Positions 9,244 through 19,040 of a stretch of 54,275 nucleotides of DNA are shown here, in pieces. How positions within the stretch are numbered: position 1 is the first letter of the stretch; each line of letters starts with the position of its first letter. Source of the stretch: an uncultured Flavobacteriales bacterium (GTDB taxonomy: Bacteria; Bacteroidota; Bacteroidia; Flavobacteriales; BACL11); contig CAJXYM010000009.1 in the NCBI GenBank assembly GCA_913063045.1, forward strand, positions 1-54,275, in the 5' to 3' direction. Under the pieces are notes generated by a model that was given only the letters and a program-made list of their open reading frames with translations, searched no databases and had not been told where the DNA came from. The position numbers were made by a program, and so were the translations under genes.

Positions 9244-10296
9244 ATGACATATAGAAGTTACATTAAAAGTTTTCTGATTTCAGTAATTCTTATTTTAATA
9301 GTTGACATCATATTATTGATTCTAATAGATCCTTACAGGACTTTTAATTTAATTAAGAAAAATCATAATCTTTATTCAACTGATCTCAAAATGAGTACAT
9401 ATGGAATTTTGAATAATGCACCCTATGACTCTATTATCCTTGGCTCTAGTATGCTTCATAGCATGGACCCACTATATGCTAATTCTAATTTGGGAGGACA
9501 ATTCATAAATATTTCTTTATCGAATGGTGCTTTGTCCTATAGATCTCAAGTTCTAGAATATGCTTTAAGTAAGAAGAAATTAAAACATGTAATCTTTAGT
9601 GTTGATGCTTTTAGAGAGTCTGAGAAGAGATTTGACAAAGGAGAGGGGTTTAATAAATTTTATATTGGTTTTCGATATTTAAAGTATCTTCATTGTTATG
9701 TTATAAGTTGCTCAAATTTTAAAGATATTAATAATCTTGTAGAGTGGCCAAAATCATATGAAAACTATTTTGGAAGTGTTTTAAGTGCTCAAAGAAAAAA
9801 AGCTCTAAAAAAAATGATTAGCGATATAAATTCTCCTAATGATGATTATGATATTACTAAAATTTCTAAAGCTTATGATCAGATAATTTTTGATAAGTAT
9901 TTATTAAGATTAATCAATCAATATCCTGAAACAAACTTCCACCTAATATTTCCACCATATTCAAGAATGAAGTATGCAGTTCTTAAACAAAAAGAAAATA
10001 ATTTCGATTTATATAAACGTAGAATAGATATGATTGTTACCCAATTAGAAAAATATAGTAATGCAAAAGTTTATGGATTTGATGACTTGCCTTTTTTAGA
10101 TGATTTATCTAATTATATGGATGGTATTCATCATCATCCTAAATTTAATTATTTACAGATTGACCTTATTAAAAATAAGCAATCTATAATATCACTAAGT
10201 AATTTAGAAACATATTTGTCTCTTATTGAAAATCTAGCATATTCATTAGATTTAGAAGAGACCTTATTAGATTTAAATAGAATGGTTGAAGAATGA
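9244..10296 (+). CDS. Membrane-anchored SGNH-like protein, probable O-acetylation partner of the MBOAT protein
   Basis: The 350-residue protein has one N-terminal transmembrane segment (about residues 9-30, [20 protein letters not shown]) and a periplasmic domain. An SGNH-like nucleophile block is seen in [16 protein letters not shown] (about residues 60-75), and a C-terminal DxxH in [13 protein letters not shown] provides candidate Asp and His. This arrangement resembles the DltD and AlgJ/AlgX partners of MBOAT acyltransferases, and it sits directly behind one. I infer that it helps transfer acetyl groups to the glycan. It overlaps the next gene by ATGA. Overall similarity to a named family is not certain. 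Confidence 0.7.
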   Translation: MTYRSYIKSFLISVILILIVDIILLILIDPYRTFNLIKKNHNLYSTDLKMSTYGILNNAPYDSIILGSSMLHSMDPLYANSNLGGQFINISLSNGALSYRSQVLEYALSKKKLKHVIFSVDAFRESEKRFDKGEGFNKFYIGFRYLKYLHCYVISCSNFKDINNLVEWPKSYENYFGSVLSAQRKKALKKMISDINSPNDDYDITKISKAYDQIIFDKYLLRLINQYPETNFHLIFPPYSRMKYAVLKQKENNFDLYKRRIDMIVTQLEKYSNAKVYGFDDLPFLDDLSNYMDGIHHHPKFNYLQIDLIKNKQSIISLSNLETYLSLIENLAYSLDLEETLLDLNRMVEE

Positions 10297-11555
10297 AAAA
10301 AATAGCAATAATTGGGCTTGGTTACGTTGGACTTCCTTTGGCAGCAGAATTTGGGAAAAAGCGAAAAACTATAGGCTTTGATATTAATCAAGAAAGAGTA
10401 AACGCCCTAAATATGGGTTTTGACTCTACTCTTGAAGTATCTAAAAAAGAGATTAATCAGTCAATTAATTTGAGTTTTACAGCTGACTCTATAGATATTA
10501 AAGACTGTGAGGTCTATATTATTACTGTTCCGACCCCTGTAGATCAAAATAAGGTACCAGATTTAAGTCATCTTAAAGAGTCTAGTAAACTTGTAGGGCG
10601 TATTCTTAAAAAAGGTGATATTGTTATTTATGAATCAACTGTATATCCCGGAGCTACTGAAGAAATATGTGTACCAATTCTTGAAAAAATATCTGGCTTC
10701 AAATTTAATGTAGATTTTTATTGTGGTTACTCCCCTGAAAGAATAAATCCAGGAGATAAAAAACATCGTCTTCCTTTAATAAAAAAAGTTACTTCAGGCT
10801 CAACACCTGAAGTGGCAGATATTATTGATAATTTGTATAAAGAGATAATCACGGCAGGAACTCATAAGGCAAGTAGCATTAAAGTTGCAGAGGCTGCTAA
10901 GGTTATTGAAAATACTCAACGTGATGTTAATATTGCTCTTATTAATGAACTTGCTCGTATCTTTAATATATTAGATATTGATACTGAGGCAGTATTAGAA
11001 GCTGCTGGCACAAAATGGAATTTCCTTCCATTTAGCCCTGGTTTAGTTGGAGGTCACTGTATAAGTGTTGATCCATACTACCTAACTCATAAAGCGATTG
11101 AAGTTGGTTATAAACCTGAAATGATTCTTGCAGGAAGAAGATTAAATGACAATATGGGGGTATATATTGCTGATCAGGTAATAAAACTAATGTCTAAAAA
11201 ACTTATCCCTATTCTTAATGCAAATTTACTAATTATGGGCTTAACTTTCAAAGAAAATTGCCCAGACTTGAGAAATACGCGAGTAGTCGATGTGGCTGAA
11301 CACTTTAAAAGTTATAATTGTAATGTTGATATATTTGATCCATGGGTAGACAAAAAAGAAGCAGATGATATTTTTGGCATTAATATTCTTGAATATCCTG
11401 TTGAGGGAAAATATGACGGAATTATATTAGCTGTCGCTCATGATGAATTTAAAGAGATGTCAGTAGAGCAAATAAAGACTTTTGGAAGGGTTAACCATAT
11501 AATTTATGATGTTAAGTATTTACTTGATGCTAGCGAAGTTGATGGAAGGCTTTAA
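10293..11555 (+). CDS. tviB: UDP-N-acetyl-hexosamine 6-dehydrogenase (TviB/WbpO-like)
   Basis: This 420-residue nucleotide-sugar dehydrogenase begins [20 protein letters not shown]. It has [44 protein letters not shown] and the catalytic cysteine in [15 protein letters not shown]. The spacing and the SPERINPGD block match Vi-antigen TviB and WbpO-type enzymes that oxidise UDP-GlcNAc or UDP-GalNAc to the uronic acid, rather than the UDP-glucose enzymes. The directly abutting tviC-like 4-epimerase reinforces this, since the pair occurs together in Vi antigen and related capsules. The start ATG overlaps the previous stop as ATGA. Confidence 0.9.
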   Translation: MKKIAIIGLGYVGLPLAAEFGKKRKTIGFDINQERVNALNMGFDSTLEVSKKEINQSINLSFTADSIDIKDCEVYIITVPTPVDQNKVPDLSHLKESSKLVGRILKKGDIVIYESTVYPGATEEICVPILEKISGFKFNVDFYCGYSPERINPGDKKHRLPLIKKVTSGSTPEVADIIDNLYKEIITAGTHKASSIKVAEAAKVIENTQRDVNIALINELARIFNILDIDTEAVLEAAGTKWNFLPFSPGLVGGHCISVDPYYLTHKAIEVGYKPEMILAGRRLNDNMGVYIADQVIKLMSKKLIPILNANLLIMGLTFKENCPDLRNTRVVDVAEHFKSYNCNVDIFDPWVDKKEADDIFGINILEYPVEGKYDGIILAVAHDEFKEMSVEQIKTFGRVNHIIYDVKYLLDASEVDGRL

Positions 11556-12593
11556 ATGACTAAATTTGAAGAATTTTCAGAAAATTTATCAAAACATCAA
11601 AGTGTTTGGTTAATAACCGGGGTAGCTGGCTTTATTGGTTCAAATTTATTAGAAAAACTACTAATATTAAATCAAAAAGTTATTGGATTAGATAATTTTG
11701 ATACTGGCTTTCAATCCAATATAGATCTTGCTATTAAAGATGCAGAAAAACTTTCAGGGAAGCCTCTTAGTGCTAATTTCAATTTCATTAATGGCGATAT
11801 AAAAAACCTAAAAGATTGTCAACTAGCATGTACTGGTGTCGATTATGTTCTTCATCAGGCTGCATTGGGCTCTGTACCAAGATCAATCGATGATCCAATA
11901 AACACTAATAGTGCGAATATTGACGGCTTTTTAAATATGTTAGTTGCCAGTAAAGACGCAAATGTAAGGCGTTTTGTTTATGCCGCTTCTAGTTCTACCT
12001 ATGGTGATCATCCTGATCTTCCAAAGGTTGAAGAAAAAATTGGTAATCCTCTAAGCCCTTATGCTGTTACAAAGTTGGTAAATGAGCTTTATGCTCAAGT
12101 ATTTGCAACAACATATGGGTTTAAGACAATAGGTTTGAGGTATTTTAATATCTTTGGTAAAAGACAAAGCCCTAATTCCGAATACGCAGCTGTTATTCCA
12201 AAATGGATTGGTGCTATCTTAAATGAAAAAGATGTTTTTATTAATGGTGATGGAACAACGAGTAGAGATTTCTGCTATATTGATAACGCAGTTCAAATGA
12301 ATTTATTAGCAGCAAAAACTGAGAATGAAAATGCCATTGACCAGGTTTATAATGTTGCATTGAATGATCAAACTAGTCTTAATGAGCTTTATCAAATGAT
12401 AGAAGAGAGGCTAATTGACAAAAAACAGGGACTTAATAAAAAATCTCCTATAAAACTTGATTTTAGAATTGGAGATGTGAAGCATTCAAGAGCTAACATT
12501 GAAAAAGCTAAAGCATTATTGGGTTACCAACCAAACTTTACTATAACTCAGGGGCTAGATAAAACTATTAATTGGTATGTTCAAAATCTATAG
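11556..12593 (+). CDS. tviC: UDP-N-acetyl-hexosamine(uronate) 4-epimerase (TviC/WbpP-like)
   Basis: This 345-residue extended SDR has a leader [20 protein letters not shown] before [15 protein letters not shown], typical of TviC/WbpP. It continues with [44 protein letters not shown], the YxxxK pair in [14 protein letters not shown] and [10 protein letters not shown]. These family members interconvert UDP-GlcNAc/GalNAc or their uronic acids. It starts on the base after the tviB-like stop, so the two form a unit yielding probably UDP-GalNAcA or UDP-GlcNAcA for the polymer. Confidence 0.9.
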   Translation: MTKFEEFSENLSKHQSVWLITGVAGFIGSNLLEKLLILNQKVIGLDNFDTGFQSNIDLAIKDAEKLSGKPLSANFNFINGDIKNLKDCQLACTGVDYVLHQAALGSVPRSIDDPINTNSANIDGFLNMLVASKDANVRRFVYAASSSTYGDHPDLPKVEEKIGNPLSPYAVTKLVNELYAQVFATTYGFKTIGLRYFNIFGKRQSPNSEYAAVIPKWIGAILNEKDVFINGDGTTSRDFCYIDNAVQMNLLAAKTENENAIDQVYNVALNDQTSLNELYQMIEERLIDKKQGLNKKSPIKLDFRIGDVKHSRANIEKAKALLGYQPNFTITQGLDKTINWYVQNL

Positions 12594-12602
12594 TATGAAC
12601 AT

Positions 12603-13424
12603 ATGAAGCAAATAGTATTACTAACTGGAAGTGAGTTGCGACACATATTTTTTAGAAAAGTAATTTCAGCAGATAAAAACATAAATGTATTAGCTTCATA
12701 TTGTGAAGGTAATGAGGAAAGTCTATTTGAAAGGATTGCTATTAATAAATCTGCGTCTAAATTACTTATAAAGCATGAAAACTTAAGATCTCAAGCAGAG
12801 AATTTTTTTTTCTCTCAAACTTGTAATTCAACTGAAGATTTCTCAAATTTAATACAAATTAAAAAAGGTGATGTTAATAATAAGATAGTTTTTGAGGAAA
12901 TAATTAAATTAAATCCTGATTTGATTGTTAGTTATGGATCTTCAATAATTAATAAAACTTTGATTGATAAGTTTTCTGGAAAATTTATTAATATCCATCT
13001 TGGTCTTTCTCCATACTATAGGGGAAGTGGGACAAATGTATGGCCCTTGATTAATAAAGAGCCTGAATATGTTGGGACAACTTTTATGCACATAGATAGT
13101 GGGATTGATACTGGAAAAATTATTCATCAAATACGTGCTGATATTGAGTCAGGAGACGATCCTCATAGTATTGGCTGTAAACTTATAATCAAAACTTGTG
13201 AAGTTTGCAAGGAATTAATAAGTCAATTTGATAGGCTTGAGTCTCACCAAAGTAGAAGTATTAAAAATGGCAGGCTTTATCTTAGGAGGGATTTTGATAA
13301 TAAAGCATGTAAAGCGCTTTATTTAGCATTTTCTAATAATATTGTAGAAGACTATATTAAAACAATGAGTAAACGTAAAGAAAAAGCTCCTATTTTTCAT
13401 AATAATAGAATCTCAATAGGCTAA
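12603..13424 (+). CDS. Formyltransferase-family protein (methionyl-tRNA formyltransferase-like fold), probable sugar N-formyltransferase
   Basis: This 273-residue protein has the N10-formyl-tetrahydrofolate transferase core: LNPDLIVSYGSSIINKTLID, then the catalytic N and H in FINIHLGLSPYYRGSGTN, and the catalytic D in HIDSGIDTGKIIHQ. These correspond to the N-H-D triad of the family. It lacks the C-terminal tRNA-binding domain of Fmt, and it sits between nucleotide-sugar and nonulosonate genes. I infer that it formylates an amino sugar of the polysaccharide, as known for N-formyl amino-dideoxysugars. The long N-terminal part before the core (about residues 1-95) is divergent. Confidence 0.8.
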   Translation: MKQIVLLTGSELRHIFFRKVISADKNINVLASYCEGNEESLFERIAINKSASKLLIKHENLRSQAENFFFSQTCNSTEDFSNLIQIKKGDVNNKIVFEEIIKLNPDLIVSYGSSIINKTLIDKFSGKFINIHLGLSPYYRGSGTNVWPLINKEPEYVGTTFMHIDSGIDTGKIIHQIRADIESGDDPHSIGCKLIIKTCEVCKELISQFDRLESHQSRSIKNGRLYLRRDFDNKACKALYLAFSNNIVEDYIKTMSKRKEKAPIFHNNRISIG

Positions 13425-13426
13425 AA

Positions 13427-14356
13427 ATGAAAGTTATTATGTATCATTATGTTCGTGAATTCTCTCCCAAAATGCCATATTTTAAATATTTGAATATTGA
13501 AAACTTTATAAAACAGCTTGATTATTTTGAAGATGAGTATGGCTTTCTTAGTAAACCTGAGTTTGAAGAGGTAATTTTCAATAAAACTAAAAGTACTCCA
13601 TCAAAAAAAATAGTTTTGACATTTGATGATGGTCTATCTGATCACTATAAATATGTTTATCCAGAATTAGTAAGACGTGGGCTATGGGGAATTTTTTATA
13701 TTCCTGCTAAGCCATATTTAGAAAAAAATTTCCTGGGTGTTCATTTAATACACTCACTAGTTGGCTCTATCCCTGCAGCTAAACTTTTAAGTCAATTAGA
13801 GTCAAAAATAACAGAGGAAATGTTGACAGACCTAATACGTAACGATTTTTCTGAAGAAACTTACGTAAATCAAAAAAACCCTGCATCAATTGATAAGTTT
13901 AAAAGAATTCTCAACTACTTCATAGATTATAAATATCGTGAAGGAATTTTGTCTGAGTTAGTCTCAGTGAATAATATAGATGATGATGTAGATAGTTTTT
14001 ATTTATCAGTAAATCAAATTAGAGAAATGCATGATAATGAAATGATAATAGGCTCTCATTCGGTCAATCATCCGGTACTTAGTAAACTAAATTATAGTGA
14101 GCAAAAATTTGAAATATTTGAATCATTAAATTTTATTGAGCTAACTTTAGGGCAAAATATCATAAGAACATTTTGTTTCCCTTATGGGGGGAGTAGGTCT
14201 TATAACAAAGACACCCTTGCTCTTTTAAATGATTCTGGTTATGACTTTTCCTTTAGTGTAGATTATAGAGATGTAACTAAGGAAGATTTATTGAACAATA
14301 TTCAAAGTTTACCTAGGTACGATTGTAATTTCTTTCCGCATGGAGAGGCAAGTTGA
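13427..14356 (+). CDS. Polysaccharide deacetylase-family (CE4/NodB-like) protein
   Basis: The 309-residue protein has the CE4 motif 1 in IVLTFDDGLSDHYKYV (catalytic and metal-binding Asp pair) and motif 2 in IIGSHSVNHPVLSKL (metal-binding histidines), followed by FCFPYGGSRSYN (motif 3 arginine region is weaker). No signal peptide is visible at MKVIMYHYVREF, so it is likely cytoplasmic, unlike peptidoglycan deacetylases. This suits removal of an N-acetyl group from a precursor sugar, which could expose the amine for the formyltransferase encoded 2 nt upstream (inference). An insertion of about 90 residues separates motifs 1 and 2. Confidence 0.85.
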   Translation: MKVIMYHYVREFSPKMPYFKYLNIENFIKQLDYFEDEYGFLSKPEFEEVIFNKTKSTPSKKIVLTFDDGLSDHYKYVYPELVRRGLWGIFYIPAKPYLEKNFLGVHLIHSLVGSIPAAKLLSQLESKITEEMLTDLIRNDFSEETYVNQKNPASIDKFKRILNYFIDYKYREGILSELVSVNNIDDDVDSFYLSVNQIREMHDNEMIIGSHSVNHPVLSKLNYSEQKFEIFESLNFIELTLGQNIIRTFCFPYGGSRSYNKDTLALLNDSGYDFSFSVDYRDVTKEDLLNNIQSLPRYDCNFFPHGEAS

Positions 14357-14389
14357 AAACTTTTAATTTATTTACATGATGAAATTACT

Positions 14390-15379
14390 ATGTTAATTGC
14401 TGAAATCGGACAAGCCCATGACGGTAGTCTTGGTATTGCACACTCTTATATCGATGCATTATCAAATACTGGTATTGATGCAATCAAATGGCAAACCCAT
14501 ATTGCTTATGCCGAAAGTAGTTTATTAGAGCCATTTCGTGTAGATTTTACCTACGAAGATAAAAGCCGTTTTGATTACTGGAAGAGGATGGAGTTTTCAT
14601 TAGATCAATGGCTTGGAATTAAAAATCATTGTGAATCTGTTGGTCTAGAATTTATCTCTTCCCCTTTTAGCAATTGCGCTGTTGATTTATTAGAAAAAAT
14701 TGGCGTAAGTAGATATAAAGTTGGATCTGGAGAGGTCAATAATTTATTATTACTCGAAAAGATTGCAAGAACTGGAAAGCCAACAATTATATCATCTGGA
14801 ATGAGCTCCCTAGATGAGTTAGATATTACAGTTAAATATCTGACTGGAAGGGTTCATATAAGTGTTTTACAATGTTATACAGCCTACCCAACAAAGTCTT
14901 CACAATGGGGCTTAGGTTTGATAAAAATCTTAAAAGATAGATATAATATTCCAGTTGGTTTTAGTGATCACTCCGGAGATATATATGCATGTATGGCTGC
15001 TGCTGCATTGGGAGCAGAGATACTGGAATTTCATGTTGTATTTGATAAAAGATCCTTTGGGCCCGACTCATCTTCATCACTAACAATTGATCAGGTATCA
15101 CAGTTAGCCATTGGTGTGAAAGATATTCAATTATCTATTCAAGATAATAAAAATAAGGACATTCCAAAATCCTTAAAGCATACCAAAAAAATTTTTGGTA
15201 AAAGTTTAGCTGTCAATAAAAAATTATTAAAAGGCCATATTATTGACTTTGAAGATCTTGATTCAAAAAAACCAATGGGGAGTGGTATTGATGCTTCGAT
15301 GTTTGAGTCAGTTTTGGGCTCTAGATTAGTTAGAGATATAAATGAATGGAGTTTTATTACTAAAAATGATATTGAATAA
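14390..15379 (+). CDS. neuB: Nonulosonic acid synthase (NeuB family)
   Basis: This 329-residue protein begins MLIAEIGQAHDGSLGIAHSY, followed by IDAIKWQTH, the NeuB phosphoenolpyruvate-binding barrel start. It has FISSPFSNCAVDLLEKIG, YKVGSGEVNN, PTIISSGMSSLDEL, LQCYTAYP and GFSDHSGD. The C-terminal part (about 265-329, KSLAVNKKLLKGHIIDFEDLD) is a SAF/antifreeze-like domain. Family members condense PEP with a six-carbon amino sugar to make sialic, legionaminic or pseudaminic acids. The following hydrolysing UDP-HexNAc 2-epimerase argues for a ManNAc-type or legionaminic-type substrate. Which nine-carbon sugar is made cannot be read from the sequence. Confidence 0.92.
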   Translation: MLIAEIGQAHDGSLGIAHSYIDALSNTGIDAIKWQTHIAYAESSLLEPFRVDFTYEDKSRFDYWKRMEFSLDQWLGIKNHCESVGLEFISSPFSNCAVDLLEKIGVSRYKVGSGEVNNLLLLEKIARTGKPTIISSGMSSLDELDITVKYLTGRVHISVLQCYTAYPTKSSQWGLGLIKILKDRYNIPVGFSDHSGDIYACMAAAALGAEILEFHVVFDKRSFGPDSSSSLTIDQVSQLAIGVKDIQLSIQDNKNKDIPKSLKHTKKIFGKSLAVNKKLLKGHIIDFEDLDSKKPMGSGIDASMFESVLGSRLVRDINEWSFITKNDIE

Positions 15380-16529
15380 AAAAAGAAAAGTTTGTGTGGT
15401 TGTTGCTAGTCGTGCAAATTATGGGAGAGTTAAATCTCTAATGACTGCCATCAAAAATCATGAAAAGCTTGAACTGCAGTTAATTGTTGGTGCTTCTGTA
15501 ATGTTGCACCGTTTTGGTAACTCAATAGAAATAATTAAGCAGGATGGCTTTATTCCAGATAAAGTTTTATATTATATAGTTGAAGGGGAGACTTTAACTA
15601 CTCAGGCAAAATCTACAGGGCTTGGTATTGTAGAGATGTCGACAGCTATGGAAGAATTAAATCCAGATGTTGTTGTAACTGTAGCTGATCGATTTGAAAC
15701 TATGTCAACAGCTATTGCATCTGCATATTTAAACATTCCATTAGCACATATTCAAGGTGGTGAAATAAGTGGAAATATTGATGAGAAAGTAAGACACGCT
15801 ATAACTAAGCTTTCAGATATTCATTTTCCAGCAACTGAGAAATCTAGAAATAGACTTATAAAAATGGGAGAAATGCCAAATTATGTTTTTAATTATGGAT
15901 GCCCAGGAATGGATACATTGCGGTCAAACAATTTGAATATTGATTTAAAAAAAATGAATAAATATATGGGAGTTGGATGTTTTATTAATTGGGAAGAGCC
16001 ATATATTTTGATGGTTCAACATCCCGTAACAACTAGTTATGGACAAGGTAATATGCAAGTAATGGAGACTTTAAGGGCACTAAGTAAATTAGATAAATAT
16101 CAAAAAATTGTTTTATGGCCAAACATTGATGCTGGGACTGATGACGTTTCAAAAGGTATAAGGGTTTTTAGAGAAAATAACTCTAAAGAAAATTTTCACT
16201 ATTTTAAAAATTTCTCACCAGAAGATTATGCCAAAATTCTTAGTAATGCAAAATGTGCTGTTGGAAACTCATCATCATTCATTAGAGAGGGTTCTTTTTT
16301 AGGAGTTCCAACAGTTATAGTTGGGGATCGTCAGCAAGATAGAGAGCACGCTGAAAATGTTATCTTTGCCGACTATGATGAATCAGATATTACTAGTAAG
16401 ATTGCATTGCAATTAAACCATGGCAAGTTTACAAGTAGTGACTTATTCGGACTCGGAAAGTCAGGAGAGAGTATTGCTAAGACATTAGCAAATTTAGATT
16501 TAAATATTAATAAAAGAATGACATACTAA
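15366..16529 (+). CDS. neuC: Hydrolysing UDP-N-acetyl-hexosamine 2-epimerase (NeuC/LegG-like)
   Basis: The protein begins MILNKKRKVCVVVASRANYG, aligned with the family's short N-terminus before the SRANYGRVK loop. Other marks are LGIVEMSTAMEELNPDVVVTVADRFETMSTA, AHIQGGEISGNIDEKVRHAITKLSDIHFPAT and GNSSSFIREGSFLGVPTVIVGDRQQDREH. The family hydrolyses UDP-GlcNAc (NeuC) or UDP-diacetylbacillosamine (LegG) to the free 2-epimer for NeuB. An in-frame ATG at 15342 would add eight residues and lengthen the overlap with neuB to 38 nt; the chosen start overlaps by 14 nt. Translational coupling is likely either way. Confidence 0.92.
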   Translation: MILNKKRKVCVVVASRANYGRVKSLMTAIKNHEKLELQLIVGASVMLHRFGNSIEIIKQDGFIPDKVLYYIVEGETLTTQAKSTGLGIVEMSTAMEELNPDVVVTVADRFETMSTAIASAYLNIPLAHIQGGEISGNIDEKVRHAITKLSDIHFPATEKSRNRLIKMGEMPNYVFNYGCPGMDTLRSNNLNIDLKKMNKYMGVGCFINWEEPYILMVQHPVTTSYGQGNMQVMETLRALSKLDKYQKIVLWPNIDAGTDDVSKGIRVFRENNSKENFHYFKNFSPEDYAKILSNAKCAVGNSSSFIREGSFLGVPTVIVGDRQQDREHAENVIFADYDESDITSKIALQLNHGKFTSSDLFGLGKSGESIAKTLANLDLNINKRMTY

Positions 16530-16539
16530 GGAATAAACT

Positions 16540-17415
16540 GTGAAAAAGTGTTTTATTTGTGATTGTAAAGAATTGCTGGTTGTTTTCAATGGAAAAATAA
16601 GAAGTGGAGCATTTGGCAGAATGACAACTGAGGATTATAAGGTTTTTGAATGCTTAGGCTGTGGTGTAAAATTTTTGGATAAATTTTTAAACCAAGATTT
16701 TTATACCTCAATTGAGTATAGAGAAAATTATAATGATTCATCAAGTGTTGATACCTATCATCAAATTCATGATAATGGTGAAACTGATAAAGTATATAAA
16801 ATAGGTCTTGATAATTTTAGAAATAAAAAAGTTGCTGACTTTGGAACTGGTGGAGGAACTTTTTTAGATGTTGTTAGTGCAGTTGCAAAAAAAACATTTG
16901 CTATTGAGCCTGCGGGCTTCTTTCATAGTGATTTAAAAGTAAAACACAAAGTGTTTTCATATGGATCTGAACTTGTTCATAGTGGAGAGACTATTGATAT
17001 TGCTACTTCTTTTGATGTTCTGGAGCATGTAGAAAGTCCACTAGATTTTTTAAAGGAAATAAACTCATCACTTATTGATGGTGGTGTAATGTATTTAATG
17101 ACGCCTAATTTTAATGAAATATTAAATGATTTTGGATTAGAAGAGTTTGAAAAATTTAATTATAGAACAGCACATTATTATTATTTTTGTGAAAAATCAA
17201 TTGGAAATTTACTAAAGTTAGCAGGGTTTAAAAACTTTAAAATTAGCTTTCATCATAAATATGATGCTTCTAATTTGTTGTACTGGTTAAAAGATGGAAA
17301 GCCAACTGGAAAAAATAAGTATAATTTTTTTGATAGTGACTTTAATAGCTACTATAAAAATTATTTAATTAGTAAAGGCAAAGCAAGCCACTTGTGGATT
17401 AGAGCTGAAAAGTGA
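16540..17415 (+). CDS. Class I SAM-dependent methyltransferase with N-terminal zinc-binding Cys pairs
   Basis: The 291-residue protein opens with MKKCFICDCKELL and FECLGCGVKFL. These two CxxC pairs are likely a zinc ribbon, followed by a Rossmann-type SAM domain with VADFGTGGGTFLDVV (motif I, about residue 100) and ATSFDVLEHVESP (post-motif region). This architecture is frequent among sugar C- or O-methyltransferases. The start is a GTG, supported by AAGGA eight bases upstream. It ends in a GTGA overlap with the cytidylyltransferase gene. It may methylate the nonulosonic acid or another precursor. The target is not known. Confidence 0.83.
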   Translation: MKKCFICDCKELLVVFNGKIRSGAFGRMTTEDYKVFECLGCGVKFLDKFLNQDFYTSIEYRENYNDSSSVDTYHQIHDNGETDKVYKIGLDNFRNKKVADFGTGGGTFLDVVSAVAKKTFAIEPAGFFHSDLKVKHKVFSYGSELVHSGETIDIATSFDVLEHVESPLDFLKEINSSLIDGGVMYLMTPNFNEILNDFGLEEFEKFNYRTAHYYYFCEKSIGNLLKLAGFKNFKISFHHKYDASNLLYWLKDGKPTGKNKYNFFDSDFNSYYKNYLISKGKASHLWIRAEK

Positions 17416-18107
17416 AAATTTTAGCAATTGTACCTGCAAGATCTGGTTCTAAAGGAATTAAAAATAAAAATATCATTGATGTATGCTCTAAGCCATTAAT
17501 AGCATATTCTATTGAACATGGTGTCGCGTTAAAATCATTAGATTTAGTGGACGAAGTTATTGTTTCAACTGATTCTCAAGAAATTGCAGATATATCAATA
17601 AAATATGGTGCTAGTGTGCCATTTATTCGACCAAAAAAAATTGCTAATGACAATGCGAAGTCTATTGATTTTTATTTTCATGCGATTAGTTTTTATGAAA
17701 AAAAAAATATTTACTTTGATGCTATATTATTGTTACAACCAACATCGCCTTTAAGACCAATGAGCGCACTTAAAAACTCAATAGAACTGTTTATTAACTC
17801 TAAATCTGATAGCTTAATTAGCGTTTATCAAGAGGATTATATTAACAAGTTGGTGATGTATACGAGCATTGATGGGGAGGTTCTCATACCAAGAGATATA
17901 AACCATAATAAGGGTGTAAGGCGACAAGAGCACGGAAAAACTTTAATTAGAAATGGTGCTATCTATATAACAAAAGTGGATTACATTAAAAAAAATAAAA
18001 GGATTATTTCCGAAAAACCACTATTTGTGAAAATGAATAGAAATGACTCGATAAATATTGATACTGAAGAGGATTTAGATTTAGTTCGAAGGCTATTATG
18101 CAAATAG
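17412..18107 (+). CDS. neuA: Acylneuraminate (nonulosonate) cytidylyltransferase, NeuA family
   Basis: This 231-residue protein begins MKILAIVPARSGSKGIKNKN, the CMP-NeuAc synthetase signature (nucleotide-binding RSGSKG). It continues with SIEHGVALKSL, VSTDSQEIADIS, LLLQPTSPLRP and RNGAIYITK, and ends with INIDTEEDLDL. It activates the NeuB product as a CMP-sugar for transfer. The GTG start overlaps the preceding TGA as GTGA. neuB, neuC and neuA thus lie within one run, interrupted only by the methyltransferase. It overlaps the following dehydrogenase gene by 10 nt. Confidence 0.92.
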   Translation: MKILAIVPARSGSKGIKNKNIIDVCSKPLIAYSIEHGVALKSLDLVDEVIVSTDSQEIADISIKYGASVPFIRPKKIANDNAKSIDFYFHAISFYEKKNIYFDAILLLQPTSPLRPMSALKNSIELFINSKSDSLISVYQEDYINKLVMYTSIDGEVLIPRDINHNKGVRRQEHGKTLIRNGAIYITKVDYIKKNKRIISEKPLFVKMNRNDSINIDTEEDLDLVRRLLCK

Positions 18108-19030
18108 GATTATTGGAGTCACAGGACTTTTCAGAAGAAGTTTTAGAGTCTCTTAAGAAAATTGGCGATGTCTCCCTTTTTGACTCTAAAGATTTGGACG
18201 CTTTTATATTAGATAAAGAGGTGTTATTTATTCGTCTCAATTATTATATATCTTTAGAGTTTTTAACAAAAGCAAAACAATTAAAATACATTTGCACTCC
18301 TACTACAGGCTTAAATCATATAGATTTAATAGAATGTCAAAAGAGAAATATTAAAGTCGTATCCTTAAAAGATGAATATCATTTTTTAAAGACTATAAGA
18401 GCTACTCCTGAGCATACTATTGGCTTAATAATAGGACTTTTGCGCAACTATGCGCAAGCTATAAATGTAGGCTCTATAAAAGAATGTAATAGAGAATTGT
18501 ATAAAGGCGAGGAGTTATATCAAAATAATGTTGGAATAATTGGTTTTGGTAGGGTTGGAAAAATTTTATCAAGTTACTTAGAGGTATTTGGCGCTAAAGT
18601 TTTATTTTATGATATTGATGAAAAGATAGAGGGTGATGGTCATGCAGTTAAAGTTAATTCTATTAGAGAGTTAATTGACCACTCGAAAATAATAGTATTA
18701 AGCGCGTCTTATTCGATTGAGTTTGATGGATTTATAGATAAACTTTTATTAGGTATGATGAGAAATCGTTATTTTATAAATATTGCGCGGGGTGAGCTAG
18801 TTGACGAGAGTCATCTCTTAGAAAAAATTAAAGAAGGGTTTTTTAAAGGAGTTGCACTTGATGTAGTGAGGAATGAAACTAACCCTTTAGAATATGATAA
18901 GTGGATTAATGTCGATAGCAGTATTAATTTTATACATACGCCTCATATAGCAGGTGCGACATATGAATCGATGCAAAAAACAGAACAGTTTATTTTCCAA
19001 AAACTATTACTAGATGTTAAAAATAATTAA
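18098..19030 (+). CDS. NAD-dependent D-2-hydroxyacid dehydrogenase-family protein
   Basis: This 310-residue protein has the family's split substrate domain and a central NAD domain with VGIIGFGRVGKILSSYL (about residue 145). The catalytic Arg lies in FINIARGELVDESHL (about 228) and the catalytic His in FIHTPHIAGATYES (about 281). The family reduces 2-keto acids or oxidises D-2-hydroxyacids. Its position between neuA and the FkbH-like gene suggests a dedicated hydroxyacid, perhaps a glycerate-type acyl group or a modified ulosonic acid (inference). A general serine-pathway role (SerA) is unlikely because the ACT region is absent and the operon is specialised. Confidence 0.85.
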   Translation: MQIGLLESQDFSEEVLESLKKIGDVSLFDSKDLDAFILDKEVLFIRLNYYISLEFLTKAKQLKYICTPTTGLNHIDLIECQKRNIKVVSLKDEYHFLKTIRATPEHTIGLIIGLLRNYAQAINVGSIKECNRELYKGEELYQNNVGIIGFGRVGKILSSYLEVFGAKVLFYDIDEKIEGDGHAVKVNSIRELIDHSKIIVLSASYSIEFDGFIDKLLLGMMRNRYFINIARGELVDESHLLEKIKEGFFKGVALDVVRNETNPLEYDKWINVDSSINFIHTPHIAGATYESMQKTEQFIFQKLLLDVKNN

Positions 19031-19040
19031 CTAAATTATA

